A stretch of 64,000 bases of DNA from contig NZ_JAKUHT010000010.1 in the NCBI RefSeq assembly GCF_022436705.1, positions 56,245-120,244 on the forward strand, read 5' to 3'. Under the pieces are notes generated by a model. The model searched no databases. It saw only the letters and a program-made list of their open reading frames with translations, and was not told where the DNA came from. This DNA comes from Nocardioides sp. CFH 31398. Lineage in GTDB: Bacteria > Actinomycetota > Actinomycetes > Propionibacteriales > Nocardioidaceae. Of this stretch, positions 41,927-51,230 are shown one piece after another. Each line of letters begins with the position of its first letter. Position 1 is the stretch's first letter. Position numbers and translations under genes: made by a program.

Positions 41927-44695
41927 CTACTCCGCCGCGCTGGGCACGTAGTCCGGGTCGGCTCCGGGAGCGTCCTCGGACGCCCCGGAGCCGGCGTACG
42001 CCTGGTTCGACCAGTTCTCGAGCTCCGACATCACGGCGGCGTGCTTGTCGACGCACACCACGACGAGGTCGCCGCGGTTGGCGCGGCCCATCGCGTGGCG
42101 GACGGCCTCGATCTCGTCGAGGACCTCCTCGACCTGCCGACAGCGCGCGCCGTCCGCCATCGCCTCGCGGACGCCCTCGACGACGAACCCGGCGACCTCG
42201 CCGCGCTCGCGACCCCGCAGGCCCTCGTCCTCGCGGACGATGACGACGTCGAAGTGGCGGGCGGCGATGCGGCCGAGCTCGCGCATGTCGTCGTCGCGGC
42301 GGTCGCCGGCGGTGGCGATGATGCCGATGCGTGAGGGCCGGTCGGCGGCGTTCGCGGCCATCGCGTCGCCCACGCGGTCGACGAAGTCGCCGAGCATCGC
42401 CATGCCCGGCGCGTTGTGGCAGTAGTCGACGATGACGCTGACGCCGGAGACCTCGACCTCGTTGAGGCGGCCGGGGGAGAGGTAGTAGCTCGTCGAGAAC
42501 GTCCGCAGGCCCTGGCGGATGTCGTGCAGCGGCGCGCCCTGGGCGAACGCCGCCGCGGCCGCGGCGAGGGTGTTCTGGACGTTCATGCGGGCGCGGCCGC
42601 CGAAGGTGGCGGGCAGCAGGTGGGTCCAGGCGAGCTGCATGTCACGACGGCCGTGCTTGACGACGATCATCTCGCCGCGCTCGGACGGCTCGAGGACCAG
42701 CGCCTTGCCGCCGCGGCGGCAGTGGGCGTCGATCATGTCGCGCGTCTCGCTGCCCGGCTCCGACATCGAGAACCAGACGACCTCGCCGGAGCACTTGCGG
42801 CGCATGTCGGCCACCAGCGGGTCGTCGGCGTTGAGGACGGCGGCGCCGTTGCGCGGCACGGCCTCGACGAGCACGGACTTCACGTCGGCGAGCTGCTCGA
42901 CGGTGTCGACGCCGCGCAGGCCGAGGTGGTCGGGCTGCACGTTGATGACGACGGCGACGTCGTTGCGCTCGTAGCCGAGGCCCTCGCGCAGGATGCCGCC
43001 GCGGGCGACCTCGAAGACGGCCATGTCGACGCGGGGGTTTTGCAGCACCATCCGCGCCGAGCGCGGCCCGGACGCGTCGGCGCGGATCACCAAGCGCTCG
43101 TCGATGACGACGCCGTCGGTCGAGGTCATGCCGACCTTGCGACCCATCCCCTTGAAGATGTGGGAGATCATCCGCGACGTCGTCGTCTTCCCGTTCGTGC
43201 CGGTGACGGCGACAATCGGGATGCGCGACGGCGCGCCGGGCGGGAAGAGCATGTCCACCACGGGCTTCGAGATGAACTGCGGCTCGCCGATGGTCGGGTG
43301 GGTGTGCATCCGGAAGCCCGGGGCGGCGTTGACCTCGCAGATCGCGCCGCCGGCCTCGCGGACCGGCGCGGTGATGTCGGGGCAGATGAAGTCGATGCCG
43401 GCGATGTCCAGCCCGACCATCCGGGCCGCCTCCTCGGCGATCTCGACGTTCTCCGGGTGGGCCTCGAAGGTGCGGTCGATGGAGATGCCGCCGGTCGACA
43501 TGTTGCCGGTCAGCGCCAGCTTCACGGTCGCGCCCTCGTCCGGGACGTCGGACATCTCGTAGCCCTGCTCGCGGACCAGCTCGACGGCCGCGCCGTCCAC
43601 CTTGATGCGGGTGAGGACCTTCTCGTGGCCGACCCCGCGGCGCGGGTCGGCGTTTGCGGTGTCGACGAGCTGCTCGACGCTGCTGACGCCGTCCCCGGTG
43701 ACGGAGGCGGGGACGCGCTCGGCGACGGCCACCATGCGGCCGTCGATGATCAGGCAGCGGTAGTCCTTGCCGGTGATGAACGACTCGACGACGATCCAGC
43801 CGCGCCGCGACTCGCCCTTGGCGATCTCGAAGGCACCGCGGACCTCGTCGGCGTCCTGGAGGTCGAGGCACACGCCGCGACCGTGGTTGCCGTCGAGGGG
43901 CTTGACCACGACCGGGTAGCCGATGCGGTCGGCGACGCGGACGGCCTGCTCGGCGGTGCGGACCGAGTCCTGCTTGGGCACGGGGAGGCCCGCCGCCCCG
44001 AGCAGCTTCGTGGTGAGGTCCTTGTCGGAGGCGACGTCGACGGCGATGGCCGAGGTCTCCGAGGTCATCGTGGCGCGGATGCGCTTGGCGTGGACGCCCT
44101 GGCCGAGCTGGACCAGCGAGTACTGGTTCAGCCGGATCCACGGGATGTCGCGGGAGACGGCCTCGTCGATGATCGCCTGCGTCGAGGGGCCGAAGGCGGT
44201 GCGCTGCGCGCGGCGGATGAAGTCGTCGAGCTCGACGTCCCAGTCGAACTCGGGGTCGGCCTCGACGAGGTGGTTGACGAGCCGGACGGCGAGCCGGCCC
44301 GCGGCGAGCCCGACCTGCTCGTCGGCGTAGCCGAAGATGACGTTGTAGCGGCCGGGGTGGCCCTTGACCATGCGGGTCTTGCCGCGGCGGATGTCGTGGC
44401 CGACCACCTGCTGCAGCGCCAGGGCGCAGTGCTCGGCGACGTGACCGAGCCAGGTCCCCTCGTGGAGCCGCTCGACGAAGCCGCCGCGCTTGCGACGCGA
44501 GCAGGTGTGCTCGCGCAGGCCCGGCAGCATCTCGACGAGGTTGTCGGTGAAGCCCGGCAGCGTGTTGCTCGGGTACTCCTCGAGCACCCCCAGGTCCACC
44601 ACGAGGTGGATGGCCCGGTCGTAGGACCAGACGTTCGGGCCGCGGTAGACCCGGGTCTCGACGATGGTCAGGTCAGGGGTCGGGCGCTCGGTCAT
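41927..44695 (-). CDS. cphA: cyanophycin synthetase
   Basis: 922 aa, full-length CphA1 type. It builds multi-L-arginyl-poly-L-aspartate from Asp and Arg with two ATP per step. Domains in order: N domain (TRVYRGPNVWSYDRAIHLVVDLG...), ATP-grasp about 215-480 (KDLTTKLLGAAGLPVP, YPVVVKPLDGNHGRGVCLDL, ICEVNAAPGFRMHTHP), then Mur ligase about 490-880 (VAVTGTNGKTTTSRMI, ARGGILREGLGYERNDVAVVINVQPDHLGLRGVDT, the SPGRLNEVEVSGVSVIVDYCHNAPGM domain). ATG 44695 overlaps the cphB stop by ATGA, so synthesis and breakdown genes share a transcript. The polymer would store nitrogen in the cytosol. Confidence 0.95.
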   Translation of the reverse strand: MTERPTPDLTIVETRVYRGPNVWSYDRAIHLVVDLGVLEEYPSNTLPGFTDNLVEMLPGLREHTCSRRKRGGFVERLHEGTWLGHVAEHCALALQQVVGHDIRRGKTRMVKGHPGRYNVIFGYADEQVGLAAGRLAVRLVNHLVEADPEFDWDVELDDFIRRAQRTAFGPSTQAIIDEAVSRDIPWIRLNQYSLVQLGQGVHAKRIRATMTSETSAIAVDVASDKDLTTKLLGAAGLPVPKQDSVRTAEQAVRVADRIGYPVVVKPLDGNHGRGVCLDLQDADEVRGAFEIAKGESRRGWIVVESFITGKDYRCLIIDGRMVAVAERVPASVTGDGVSSVEQLVDTANADPRRGVGHEKVLTRIKVDGAAVELVREQGYEMSDVPDEGATVKLALTGNMSTGGISIDRTFEAHPENVEIAEEAARMVGLDIAGIDFICPDITAPVREAGGAICEVNAAPGFRMHTHPTIGEPQFISKPVVDMLFPPGAPSRIPIVAVTGTNGKTTTSRMISHIFKGMGRKVGMTSTDGVVIDERLVIRADASGPRSARMVLQNPRVDMAVFEVARGGILREGLGYERNDVAVVINVQPDHLGLRGVDTVEQLADVKSVLVEAVPRNGAAVLNADDPLVADMRRKCSGEVVWFSMSEPGSETRDMIDAHCRRGGKALVLEPSERGEMIVVKHGRRDMQLAWTHLLPATFGGRARMNVQNTLAAAAAAFAQGAPLHDIRQGLRTFSTSYYLSPGRLNEVEVSGVSVIVDYCHNAPGMAMLGDFVDRVGDAMAANAADRPSRIGIIATAGDRRDDDMRELGRIAARHFDVVIVREDEGLRGRERGEVAGFVVEGVREAMADGARCRQVEEVLDEIEAVRHAMGRANRGDLVVVCVDKHAAVMSELENWSNQAYAGSGASEDAPGADPDYVPSAAE

Positions 44696-45735
44696 GCCTG
44701 CTCGCTCCTCTGCTCGGCGCTGGACTGCTCGGCTGGCCTGGTCTCGGTACGGCGGGCGGCGCGGGCCTTGCGGCGGCGCAGCGTGGTGGGGGAGACGTCG
44801 TCGGCGGCGATGTCGCGCGCCATCTTCCGCAGGTCGTTGCCGGCCTCGGCGAGCTCGGCGGCGTCCTCGGCGCTGACGCGGGTCTCCCGGGGCACGAGCG
44901 TGCGGCTGGTCAGGTCGAAGGCCGAGCCCTGCGGCAGCACGTGCAGCACCACGCCGCTGGCGAGGATGGTGGCGCTGCGCTTGGCCTCGTAGGCGTTGGT
45001 GACGATGCGGGAGGGGTCGAAGATCGTCACCGCGCCCTTGCCGAGGACGCGCAGGACCTGACGGCCCTCGACGGCCTCGACGCCCTCGCCGGCCTCGGCG
45101 GCCTCGGGGTCGCCGGGCTCGGTCTCGACGATCGCGGCGGTGTCCTCGTCGACGCCGATCCCGAGCAGCTGCGGCGACTGCGCGGTGATCATGAGCAGGC
45201 GCCCGTAGCGGTTGCGCTGGTCGAAGTGCTGGTCGATGACGCTCGCGTCGAGCAGTCCGAGCCCGGCGGCGACCTGGGTCATCCGCTGCTTCGGGGTCGA
45301 GCCCGGTCCGCCGAAGGCGACCATGTGGCTGGACTGGATGCTGGCCCCCGCCGACGTGCCCGCCACGACGGCGCCCCGCTCGTGGGCCGCGACGATCGCG
45401 TCGCCCACGGGCGTGCCGCACACGGTGGCGGACAGCTTCAGCTGGTTGCCGCCGGTCATGAACACGCCGGTCGCCTCGTCCAGGCGGCGGACCAGCTCGG
45501 GGTCGCCGGCCGCCTCGCGGGACTCCGGGCGCACGGCGACGACCTCGCCGGCGCCCTCGCGCCGGAACAGCGCGTCGTACACCTCGACGATCTCGGGGCC
45601 GAGCGACGAGGCGGTGGGGATCACGGCGATCCGGGCGTCCGGGCCGCCCGCCGCGGCGACGAAGGCCTTGAGGATGGCGCGACCGCGCAGCTTGTCCTCG
45701 GCGCCGCCGATGATCATCAGGGGTCCGCGGGACAT
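44692..45735 (-). CDS. cphB: cyanophycinase
   Basis: Serine peptidase of family S51 that cuts cyanophycin to beta-Asp-Arg dipeptides; 347 aa. It starts RGPLMIIGGAEDKLRGRAIL; the catalytic Ser is in VVAGTSAGASIQSSHMV (about residue 130), and LGLLDASVIDQHFDQRNRYGRL is typical. The C-terminal ~75 residues are an extra charged tail (LRRRKARAARRTETRPAEQ), longer than in cyanobacterial enzymes. ATG 45735 was preferred to GTG 45744 because a minus-strand TAGGGT lies 7 nt upstream and overlaps the GTG. It is coupled to cphA. Confidence 0.93.
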   Translation of the reverse strand: MSRGPLMIIGGAEDKLRGRAILKAFVAAAGGPDARIAVIPTASSLGPEIVEVYDALFRREGAGEVVAVRPESREAAGDPELVRRLDEATGVFMTGGNQLKLSATVCGTPVGDAIVAAHERGAVVAGTSAGASIQSSHMVAFGGPGSTPKQRMTQVAAGLGLLDASVIDQHFDQRNRYGRLLMITAQSPQLLGIGVDEDTAAIVETEPGDPEAAEAGEGVEAVEGRQVLRVLGKGAVTIFDPSRIVTNAYEAKRSATILASGVVLHVLPQGSAFDLTSRTLVPRETRVSAEDAAELAEAGNDLRKMARDIAADDVSPTTLRRRKARAARRTETRPAEQSSAEQRSEQA

Positions 45736-45742
45736 GGCGATC

Positions 45743-45752
45743 ACCCTAGGGT
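45743..45752. promoter_or_regulatory. shared palindromic -10 for cphB and sixA
   Basis: ACCCTAGGGT is a 10-bp palindrome, so TAGGGT is present on both strands sharing its central bases. The minus copy is 7 nt from the cphB ATG at 45735 and the plus copy 6 nt from the sixA ATG at 45759. The two promoters would be leaderless and could not be melted independently. Confidence 0.55.
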
Positions 45753-45758
45753 GTGACC

Positions 45759-46268
45759 ATGGCCTCCCGGACCCTGGTCGTCGTGCGGCACGCGAAGGCG
45801 GAGCGCCAGGCCCCGACGGACTTCGAGCGGCGGCTGGCCGATCGCGGCCGGGTGGACGCCGCCGACCTCGGCTCCTGGCTCGCGGAGCAGGGCGTCGTGC
45901 CCGACGCGGGCCTGGTCTCGGCGGCGCAGCGGACCGACGAGACCTGGGACGCCGTCGCTGCGGCCGCGGGCTGGACCTGCCGCCCGCGGCTGACCCGCAG
46001 CCTCTACCTCGCCGACGAGGCCGTGGTGCTCCAGCAGGTCCGCGAGTTCGACGACGACGCGACCACCGCGGTCGTGGTCGGGCACAACCCGACCATGCAC
46101 GCCCTGGCGGTCTGGCTGGACGACGGCGAGGGGGACGCGGCCGCCCGTGGCGCGATCGCGTCGAGCTACCCGACGTCCGCGGCGACCGTGCTGACGTTCG
46201 AGGGCTCCTGGACCGACCTCGCGCCCGGCACCGCCACCGTCCGCGCGGTCCACGTCGGCCGGGGCTAG
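45759..46268 (+). CDS. SixA-type phosphohistidine phosphatase
   Basis: 169-aa histidine-phosphatase-superfamily protein. The catalytic RHA motif is in LVVVRHAKAERQAPTDFERRLADRGR (about residues 7-31), and the second active-site His is in VVVGHNPTMHALAVWL (about 110). In E. coli SixA removes phosphate from phospho-His of phosphotransfer proteins; the actinobacterial substrate is unknown. ATG 45759 was chosen over GTG 45753 because TAGGGT sits exactly 6 nt upstream, giving a leaderless start. Confidence 0.88.
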   Translation: MASRTLVVVRHAKAERQAPTDFERRLADRGRVDAADLGSWLAEQGVVPDAGLVSAAQRTDETWDAVAAAAGWTCRPRLTRSLYLADEAVVLQQVREFDDDATTAVVVGHNPTMHALAVWLDDGEGDAAARGAIASSYPTSAATVLTFEGSWTDLAPGTATVRAVHVGRG

Positions 46269-46274
46269 GACGTC

Positions 46275-46313
46275 GAGTCGGCGCGTCCTCCCACCTCGAG
46301 AACGTGCCGGCTC
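46275..46313. terminator. convergent terminator hairpin, GAGTCGGC-type element
   Basis: GAGTCGGCGCGT (46275-46286) and ACGTGCCGGCTC (46302-46313) pair over 12 positions with two G-U wobbles around a 15-nt loop, filling the gap between the sixA and serB stops. The arm sequence is a variant of the element repeated at 53.26-53.53 kb, also between convergent genes. Confidence 0.65.
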
Positions 46314-46314
46314 A

Positions 46315-47544
<1,230 letters not shown>

Positions 47545-47566
47545 CACGGAGGAATCTAGGGCACGC

Positions 47567-48313
47567 CTACCGCGGCCAGCCCTCGGGCGAGCAGGCGGCG
47601 ACCAGGCCGCGGCGGCCCGCCCGGGCCAGCGGGTCCAGCGCCTCGCGCCGGGCGGCCACCTCGGCCGCCGTCCGGGCGCCGCCGTCATCGACCAGCGCGA
47701 GGTCGACGATCCCGAGCACGCGCATCGCCCGGCCGGCCAGCTCGACGCAGCGCGGGGGCACCCCGGGGACCGGCTCGGCGGCGACCGTGCGCCGCAGGTC
47801 CATCAGCTCGTCGGCCACCTCGGGGCGCCAGGCGGCCACGTCGAGGTCGGCCAGCGCCGTCGCGCCGAGGGTCAGCGCCTGCCGCAGGGCGCGGTCGGCC
47901 TCCCCGACGTCCGGCACCTGACGGCGCCGCGCCGGGTAAGCCGTCCACAGCACGCCGCGACCGACGCGCTCGGGGACGAGCCCCCAGCCGTCCTGGCCCG
48001 GCAGCAGGGGACCGAGGACGACTGCCTCCCCGGCCTCGAGCGCCGCGTCGTTGAAGGCCCGCGGCCCGCCGAGCCCGACCGGGTCGCCCTCCGTCGGGAG
48101 CGCCAGACCGGCCTCCTCGGCCCCCGCCGAGCGCAGCGCGCCGACGGCGAGCGCCCAGCCGACCGGCTCGTCGTGGCCGGGCAGCCCCGCCACGCGGTGC
48201 GCCGCGTCGTCGCCGGTGATGCCCGCGAGGGCGTCGTCGCCCGCGGCGTCGCCGCGCAACCAGGCCGTGAGCCACCACGCGAGGCGGCCTGCGTCGGGGA
48301 GTCCTGCGTCCAC
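47567..48313 (-). CDS. hypothetical protein, actinobacterial type
   Basis: 248 aa, not recognised. It has no signal peptide or membrane helix and no known catalytic motif. Visible blocks are LAWWLTAWLRGDAAGDDALAGI near the N terminus, RVLGIVDLALVDDGGARTAAEVAARREAL and WGLVPERVGRGVLWTAYPARRRQVPDVGEADRALRQALTLGATALADLDVAAWRPEVADELMDLR, the last predicted helical. GTG 48313 has a minus-strand TAGCCT 8 nt upstream. It is divergent from the ABC ATPase gene; similar pairs occur in related genomes in my memory, which would suggest a functional link. Confidence 0.7.
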   Translation of the reverse strand: MDAGLPDAGRLAWWLTAWLRGDAAGDDALAGITGDDAAHRVAGLPGHDEPVGWALAVGALRSAGAEEAGLALPTEGDPVGLGGPRAFNDAALEAGEAVVLGPLLPGQDGWGLVPERVGRGVLWTAYPARRRQVPDVGEADRALRQALTLGATALADLDVAAWRPEVADELMDLRRTVAAEPVPGVPPRCVELAGRAMRVLGIVDLALVDDGGARTAAEVAARREALDPLARAGRRGLVAACSPEGWPR

Positions 48314-48321
48314 GACCCGCC

Positions 48322-48367
48322 AGGCTACGACGGGCGCGGCCGGACGGGGCGGGGGAGTCGCTAGGGT
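48322..48367. promoter_or_regulatory. divergent leaderless promoters of the hypothetical and ABC ATPase genes
   Basis: A minus-strand TAGCCT (48322-48327) is 8 nt from GTG 48313. A plus-strand TAGGGT (48362-48367) is exactly 6 nt from ATG 48374. No ribosome-binding sites are visible. Confidence 0.5.
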
Positions 48368-48373
48368 CGTCGC

Positions 48374-49168
48374 ATGCCCGCCGTCCTCGAGCTCGCAGAC
48401 GTGGTCGTGCGGCGCGGGAGCGCCACCCTGCTGGACGGCGTGACCTGGGTCGTCAAGGACGGCGAGCGGTGGGTGATCCTCGGCCCGAACGGTGCCGGCA
48501 AGACCACGCTCATGCAGGTCGCCGCCGCCCAGATGCACCCCACGTCGGGTTACGTCGGCGTGCTCGGCGAGCTGATCGGCCGTGTGGACGTCTTCGAGCT
48601 GCGGCCCCGCATCGGCCTCACCAGCGCCGCGCTCGCCGAGCGGGTGCCGCGCGGCGAGACCGTCCGTGACCTCGTCCTGTCCGCGTCGTACGGCGTGGTG
48701 GGCCGCTGGCGGGAGGCGTACGACGACCTCGACCACGGCCGGGCCGACGACCTGCTGCGCGAGGTGGGCGTCGTCCACCTGGCGGACCGCACGTTCGGGA
48801 CCCTCTCCGAGGGTGAGCGGAAGCGGGTCATGGTCGCGCGGGCCCTGATGACCGACCCCGAGCTGCTGCTGCTCGACGAGCCCGCCGCCGGCCTCGACCT
48901 GGGCGGCCGGGAGGACCTCGTCTCCACCCTGTCCACGCTCGCCTACGACCCCGAGTCGCCGGCGACGGTGCTGGTGTCGCACCACGTCGAGGAGATCCCG
49001 CCCGGGTTCACCCACGCGCTGCTCCTGCGGCAGGGCAAGGTCGTGGAGGAGGGCCCCATCGAGGAGGTCCTCACGGCCGAGTCGCTGTCAGCGACCTTCG
49101 GGATGCCGTTGGTGCTCGACCACGTCGACGGCCGCTGGGCCGCGCGGCGTCGCACGCGGCACCGCTGA
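48374..49168 (+). CDS. ABC transporter ATP-binding protein
   Basis: 264 aa, single ABC domain. Walker A GPNGAGKTTL is near residue 40, the signature FGTLSEGERKRVMVAR near 140 (SEGER instead of SGGQ, as in ModF/YlmA-like ATPases), Walker B LLLLDEPAAGLDLGG near 160, and the H-loop VLVSHHVEEIPPGFTHAL near 200. No permease gene is adjacent, so it may work with an unlinked partner or in a non-transport role. It has its own leaderless promoter and is followed within 14 nt by the short SPFH gene. Confidence 0.9.
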   Translation: MPAVLELADVVVRRGSATLLDGVTWVVKDGERWVILGPNGAGKTTLMQVAAAQMHPTSGYVGVLGELIGRVDVFELRPRIGLTSAALAERVPRGETVRDLVLSASYGVVGRWREAYDDLDHGRADDLLREVGVVHLADRTFGTLSEGERKRVMVARALMTDPELLLLDEPAAGLDLGGREDLVSTLSTLAYDPESPATVLVSHHVEEIPPGFTHALLLRQGKVVEEGPIEEVLTAESLSATFGMPLVLDHVDGRWAARRRTRHR

Positions 49169-49181
49169 CGCGAGAGTCGGC

Positions 49182-49622
49182 GTGCGGGTCCGGGAGGGCA
49201 TGGTCGGCGTCGTGCAGCGACGCGGTCGCCCCCGCCTGCTGCCGCCGGGGCGCCACTGGCTGGTCCCGGGCCTCGACCGGTACGTCGGGGTGGTCGACGC
49301 CGGTCCTCAGGTCCGGCAGGTCCCGGTGTTCACCGCCGTGGACCGCGACGGAGCCACGGTCTCGCTCGGCCTGCGGCTGGCCTGGACCGTCAAGGACCCC
49401 GTGGCCGCGGTCACCGAGATCGTGCGCGTCGCCGAGGGCGTCGAGCAGCTCGCGGTCGTCAGCGCGCGGAACCACGTGGGCGCCGTCGGGGTCGAGGAGG
49501 TGCTCGTCGGCAGCGGCGCCCTCGCCGAGGGCGTGCGCGAGGTCCTCGCCGAGGCGTGCCAGCGGTGGGGCGTCGCCGTCGACCGGATCGAGGTCACCCA
49601 CCTGACCAGGGGCCACGGCTAG
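49182..49622 (+). CDS. short SPFH/band-7-like protein
   Basis: 146 aa. It reads as an isolated SPFH domain: VREGMVGVVQRRGRPRLLPPGRHWLVPGLDRYVGVVD, then TAVDRDGATVSLGLRLAWTVKDPVAAVTEIVRVAEGVEQLAVVSARNHVGAVGVEEVL and LAEACQRWGVAVDRIEVTHL, matching the order of the full SPFH protein 0.9 kb downstream. It lacks both the N-terminal membrane anchor and the C-terminal coiled coil. A membrane-scaffold partner role with NfeD is plausible but not shown. Its stop TAG supplies the first bases of the next gene's -10. Confidence 0.75.
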   Translation: MRVREGMVGVVQRRGRPRLLPPGRHWLVPGLDRYVGVVDAGPQVRQVPVFTAVDRDGATVSLGLRLAWTVKDPVAAVTEIVRVAEGVEQLAVVSARNHVGAVGVEEVLVGSGALAEGVREVLAEACQRWGVAVDRIEVTHLTRGHG

Positions 49623-49625
49623 GGT
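49620..49625 (+). promoter_or_regulatory. leaderless promoter -10 of nfeD
   Basis: TAGGGT, whose first three bases are the stop codon of the preceding gene, ends exactly 6 nt before ATG 49632. Confidence 0.5.
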
Positions 49626-49631
49626 CGGGGC

Positions 49632-50084
49632 ATGGACTTCGAGCCCTGGCAGGCGTGGCTGGGCCTGGGCGCCCTGCTGGCGATCGCCGAGGTCCTCGGG
49701 ACCGAGCTGATCCTGCTCATGCTCGCCGTCGGGGCCATGGCCGGGATGGTCGCCGCCCTCGCCGGGCTCGGCGTCGAGCTGCAGGTCATCTCCGCCGCCC
49801 TCGTCTCGGTGGCCATGCTGGCGCTGGTCCGCCCCTCGGTCCTCAAGCGGCTCCACCAGGGGCCCGAGCTGCGTCACGGGCACACGCGGCTCGTCGGCAG
49901 CCGGGCCCTGGTCACCGAGGAGATCACCGCGACCGCGCCCGGGCGGGTCAAGCTGGACGGCGAGATCTGGTCGGCCGCGCCGTACGACGAGCACCTGACG
50001 ATCGCGCCGGGCGAGACGGTCGAGGTGTTCGAGATCCGGGGCGCGACGGCGTACGTGCACCCGGTGCCGCGCCTGGAGTCCTAG
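49632..50084 (+). CDS. NfeD family membrane protein
   Basis: 150 aa. Two or three membrane helices (WLGLGALLAIAEVLGTELILLMLAVGAMAGMVAAL, QVISAALVSVAMLALV) precede a C-terminal OB-fold domain of about 65 residues (GHTRLVGSRALVTEEITATAPGRVKLDGEIWSAAP...VEVFEIRGATAYV). This is the short NfeD1b form, which partners SPFH/stomatin-like proteins in membrane microdomains. It lies between two SPFH genes, exactly as that partnership predicts. Confidence 0.92.
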   Translation: MDFEPWQAWLGLGALLAIAEVLGTELILLMLAVGAMAGMVAALAGLGVELQVISAALVSVAMLALVRPSVLKRLHQGPELRHGHTRLVGSRALVTEEITATAPGRVKLDGEIWSAAPYDEHLTIAPGETVEVFEIRGATAYVHPVPRLES

Positions 50085-50092
50085 ACCGTCGC

Positions 50093-50121
50093 TAGCCTGG
50101 CCGCACTCGATCCCGAGGGGG
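50093..50121 (+). promoter_or_regulatory. promoter -10 and ribosome-binding site of the SPFH gene
   Basis: TAGCCT (50093-50098) predicts a start near 50105 and a short leader carrying GAGGGGG (50115-50121), 5 nt before GTG 50127. This gene is leadered, in contrast to its neighbour. Confidence 0.45.
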
Positions 50122-50126
50122 AACCC

Positions 50127-51230
50127 GTGAGCGTCACCGTTCTCGTCCTGCTGGTCCTGATCGCGCTCCTCGCGGTCGCGGTGCTGGCCAAGACCGTCAA
50201 GATCGTGCCGCAGGCGCGTGCCGGGATCGTCGAACGCTTCGGCAAGTACCAGGGGACCCTGGACCCGGGCCTGAAGCTGATCGTCCCGTTCATCGACCGC
50301 GTGCGGTACCTCATCGACCTCCGCGAGCGGGTCGTGTCGTTCCCGCCCCAGCCGGTGATCACCGAGGACAACCTGACGGTCTCGATCGACACCGTCATCT
50401 ACTTCCGGGTCACCGACCCCGTGGCGGCGACGTACGAGATCGGGGACTACATCCAGGCGGTCGAGCAGCTGACGATGACGACGCTGCGCAACATCGTCGG
50501 CGGCATGACGCTGGAGGACACCCTCACCAGCCGCGACTCGATCAACGGCGGGCTGCGCGGCGTCCTCGACGAGGCGACGGGCAAGTGGGGCATCCGGGTC
50601 GGCCGCGTGGAGATCAAGGGCATCGACCCGCCGCCGTCCATCAAGGACTCGATGGAGAAGCAGATGCGCGCCGACCGCGACAAGCGCGCCCTGATCCTCA
50701 CCGCCGAGGGCCAGCGCCAGTCGGCGATCCTCACCGCCGAGGGCAGCAAGCAGTCCGCCATCCTCACCGCGGAGGGCGAGCGCGAGGCCGCCATCCTGCG
50801 GGCCCAGGCCGAGCGCGAGTCGTCCATCCTGCGGGCGCAGGGTGAGGGGCAGGCCATCCAGACCGTCTTCCAGGCGATCCACGACGGCAACCCGGACCAG
50901 TCGCTCCTGGCCTACCAGTACCTCCAGATGATGCCGAAGATCGCCGAGGGCGACGCCAACAAGGTGTGGATCGTGCCCAGCGAGATCACCAAGGCCCTCG
51001 AGGGCCTGGGGTCGACCATGAACAGCATGCGGGGCATCCCGGACGACGTCGGCGGCCCGCGTGTCCGCGTGGACACGAGCACCCCCTCGCTGGCCAAGGA
51101 GACCGAGGCCGACGAGTCGCTCTCGGAGGCCCAGGCCGACGTGCGCGCCGCGATCGCCGAGGCCCAGCGGGCGGCGACCCCGGGTGCGTCGTCGGGCTCC
51201 GCCGAGCCGGAGGCACCCGGCACCCCGTGA
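50127..51230 (+). CDS. SPFH/stomatin family protein
   Basis: 367 aa. An N-terminal membrane helix (VLVLLVLIALLAVAVLA) leads to the SPFH domain (VPQARAGIVERFGKYQGTLDPGLKLIVPFIDRVRYLIDLRERVVSFPPQPVITEDNLTV, to about residue 185). It continues with five 11-residue repeats of ILTAEGxxQSA type (residues 190-244), then SLLAYQYLQMMPKIAEGDANKVWIVP and a disordered acidic tail. Family members oligomerise on membranes and regulate proteases or microdomains. It follows nfeD and overlaps the TauE/SafE gene by GTGA. Confidence 0.94.
   Translation: MSVTVLVLLVLIALLAVAVLAKTVKIVPQARAGIVERFGKYQGTLDPGLKLIVPFIDRVRYLIDLRERVVSFPPQPVITEDNLTVSIDTVIYFRVTDPVAATYEIGDYIQAVEQLTMTTLRNIVGGMTLEDTLTSRDSINGGLRGVLDEATGKWGIRVGRVEIKGIDPPPSIKDSMEKQMRADRDKRALILTAEGQRQSAILTAEGSKQSAILTAEGEREAAILRAQAERESSILRAQGEGQAIQTVFQAIHDGNPDQSLLAYQYLQMMPKIAEGDANKVWIVPSEITKALEGLGSTMNSMRGIPDDVGGPRVRVDTSTPSLAKETEADESLSEAQADVRAAIAEAQRAATPGASSGSAEPEAPGTP
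50694..50858 (+). repeat. five 33-bp repeats encoding hendecads in the SPFH protein
   Basis: Five consecutive 33-bp units encode ILTAEGQRQSA, ILTAEGSKQSA, ILTAEGEREAA, ILRAQAERESS and ILRAQGEGQAI. The 11-residue period suits a right-handed coiled coil that could set the oligomer. Confidence 0.85.
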
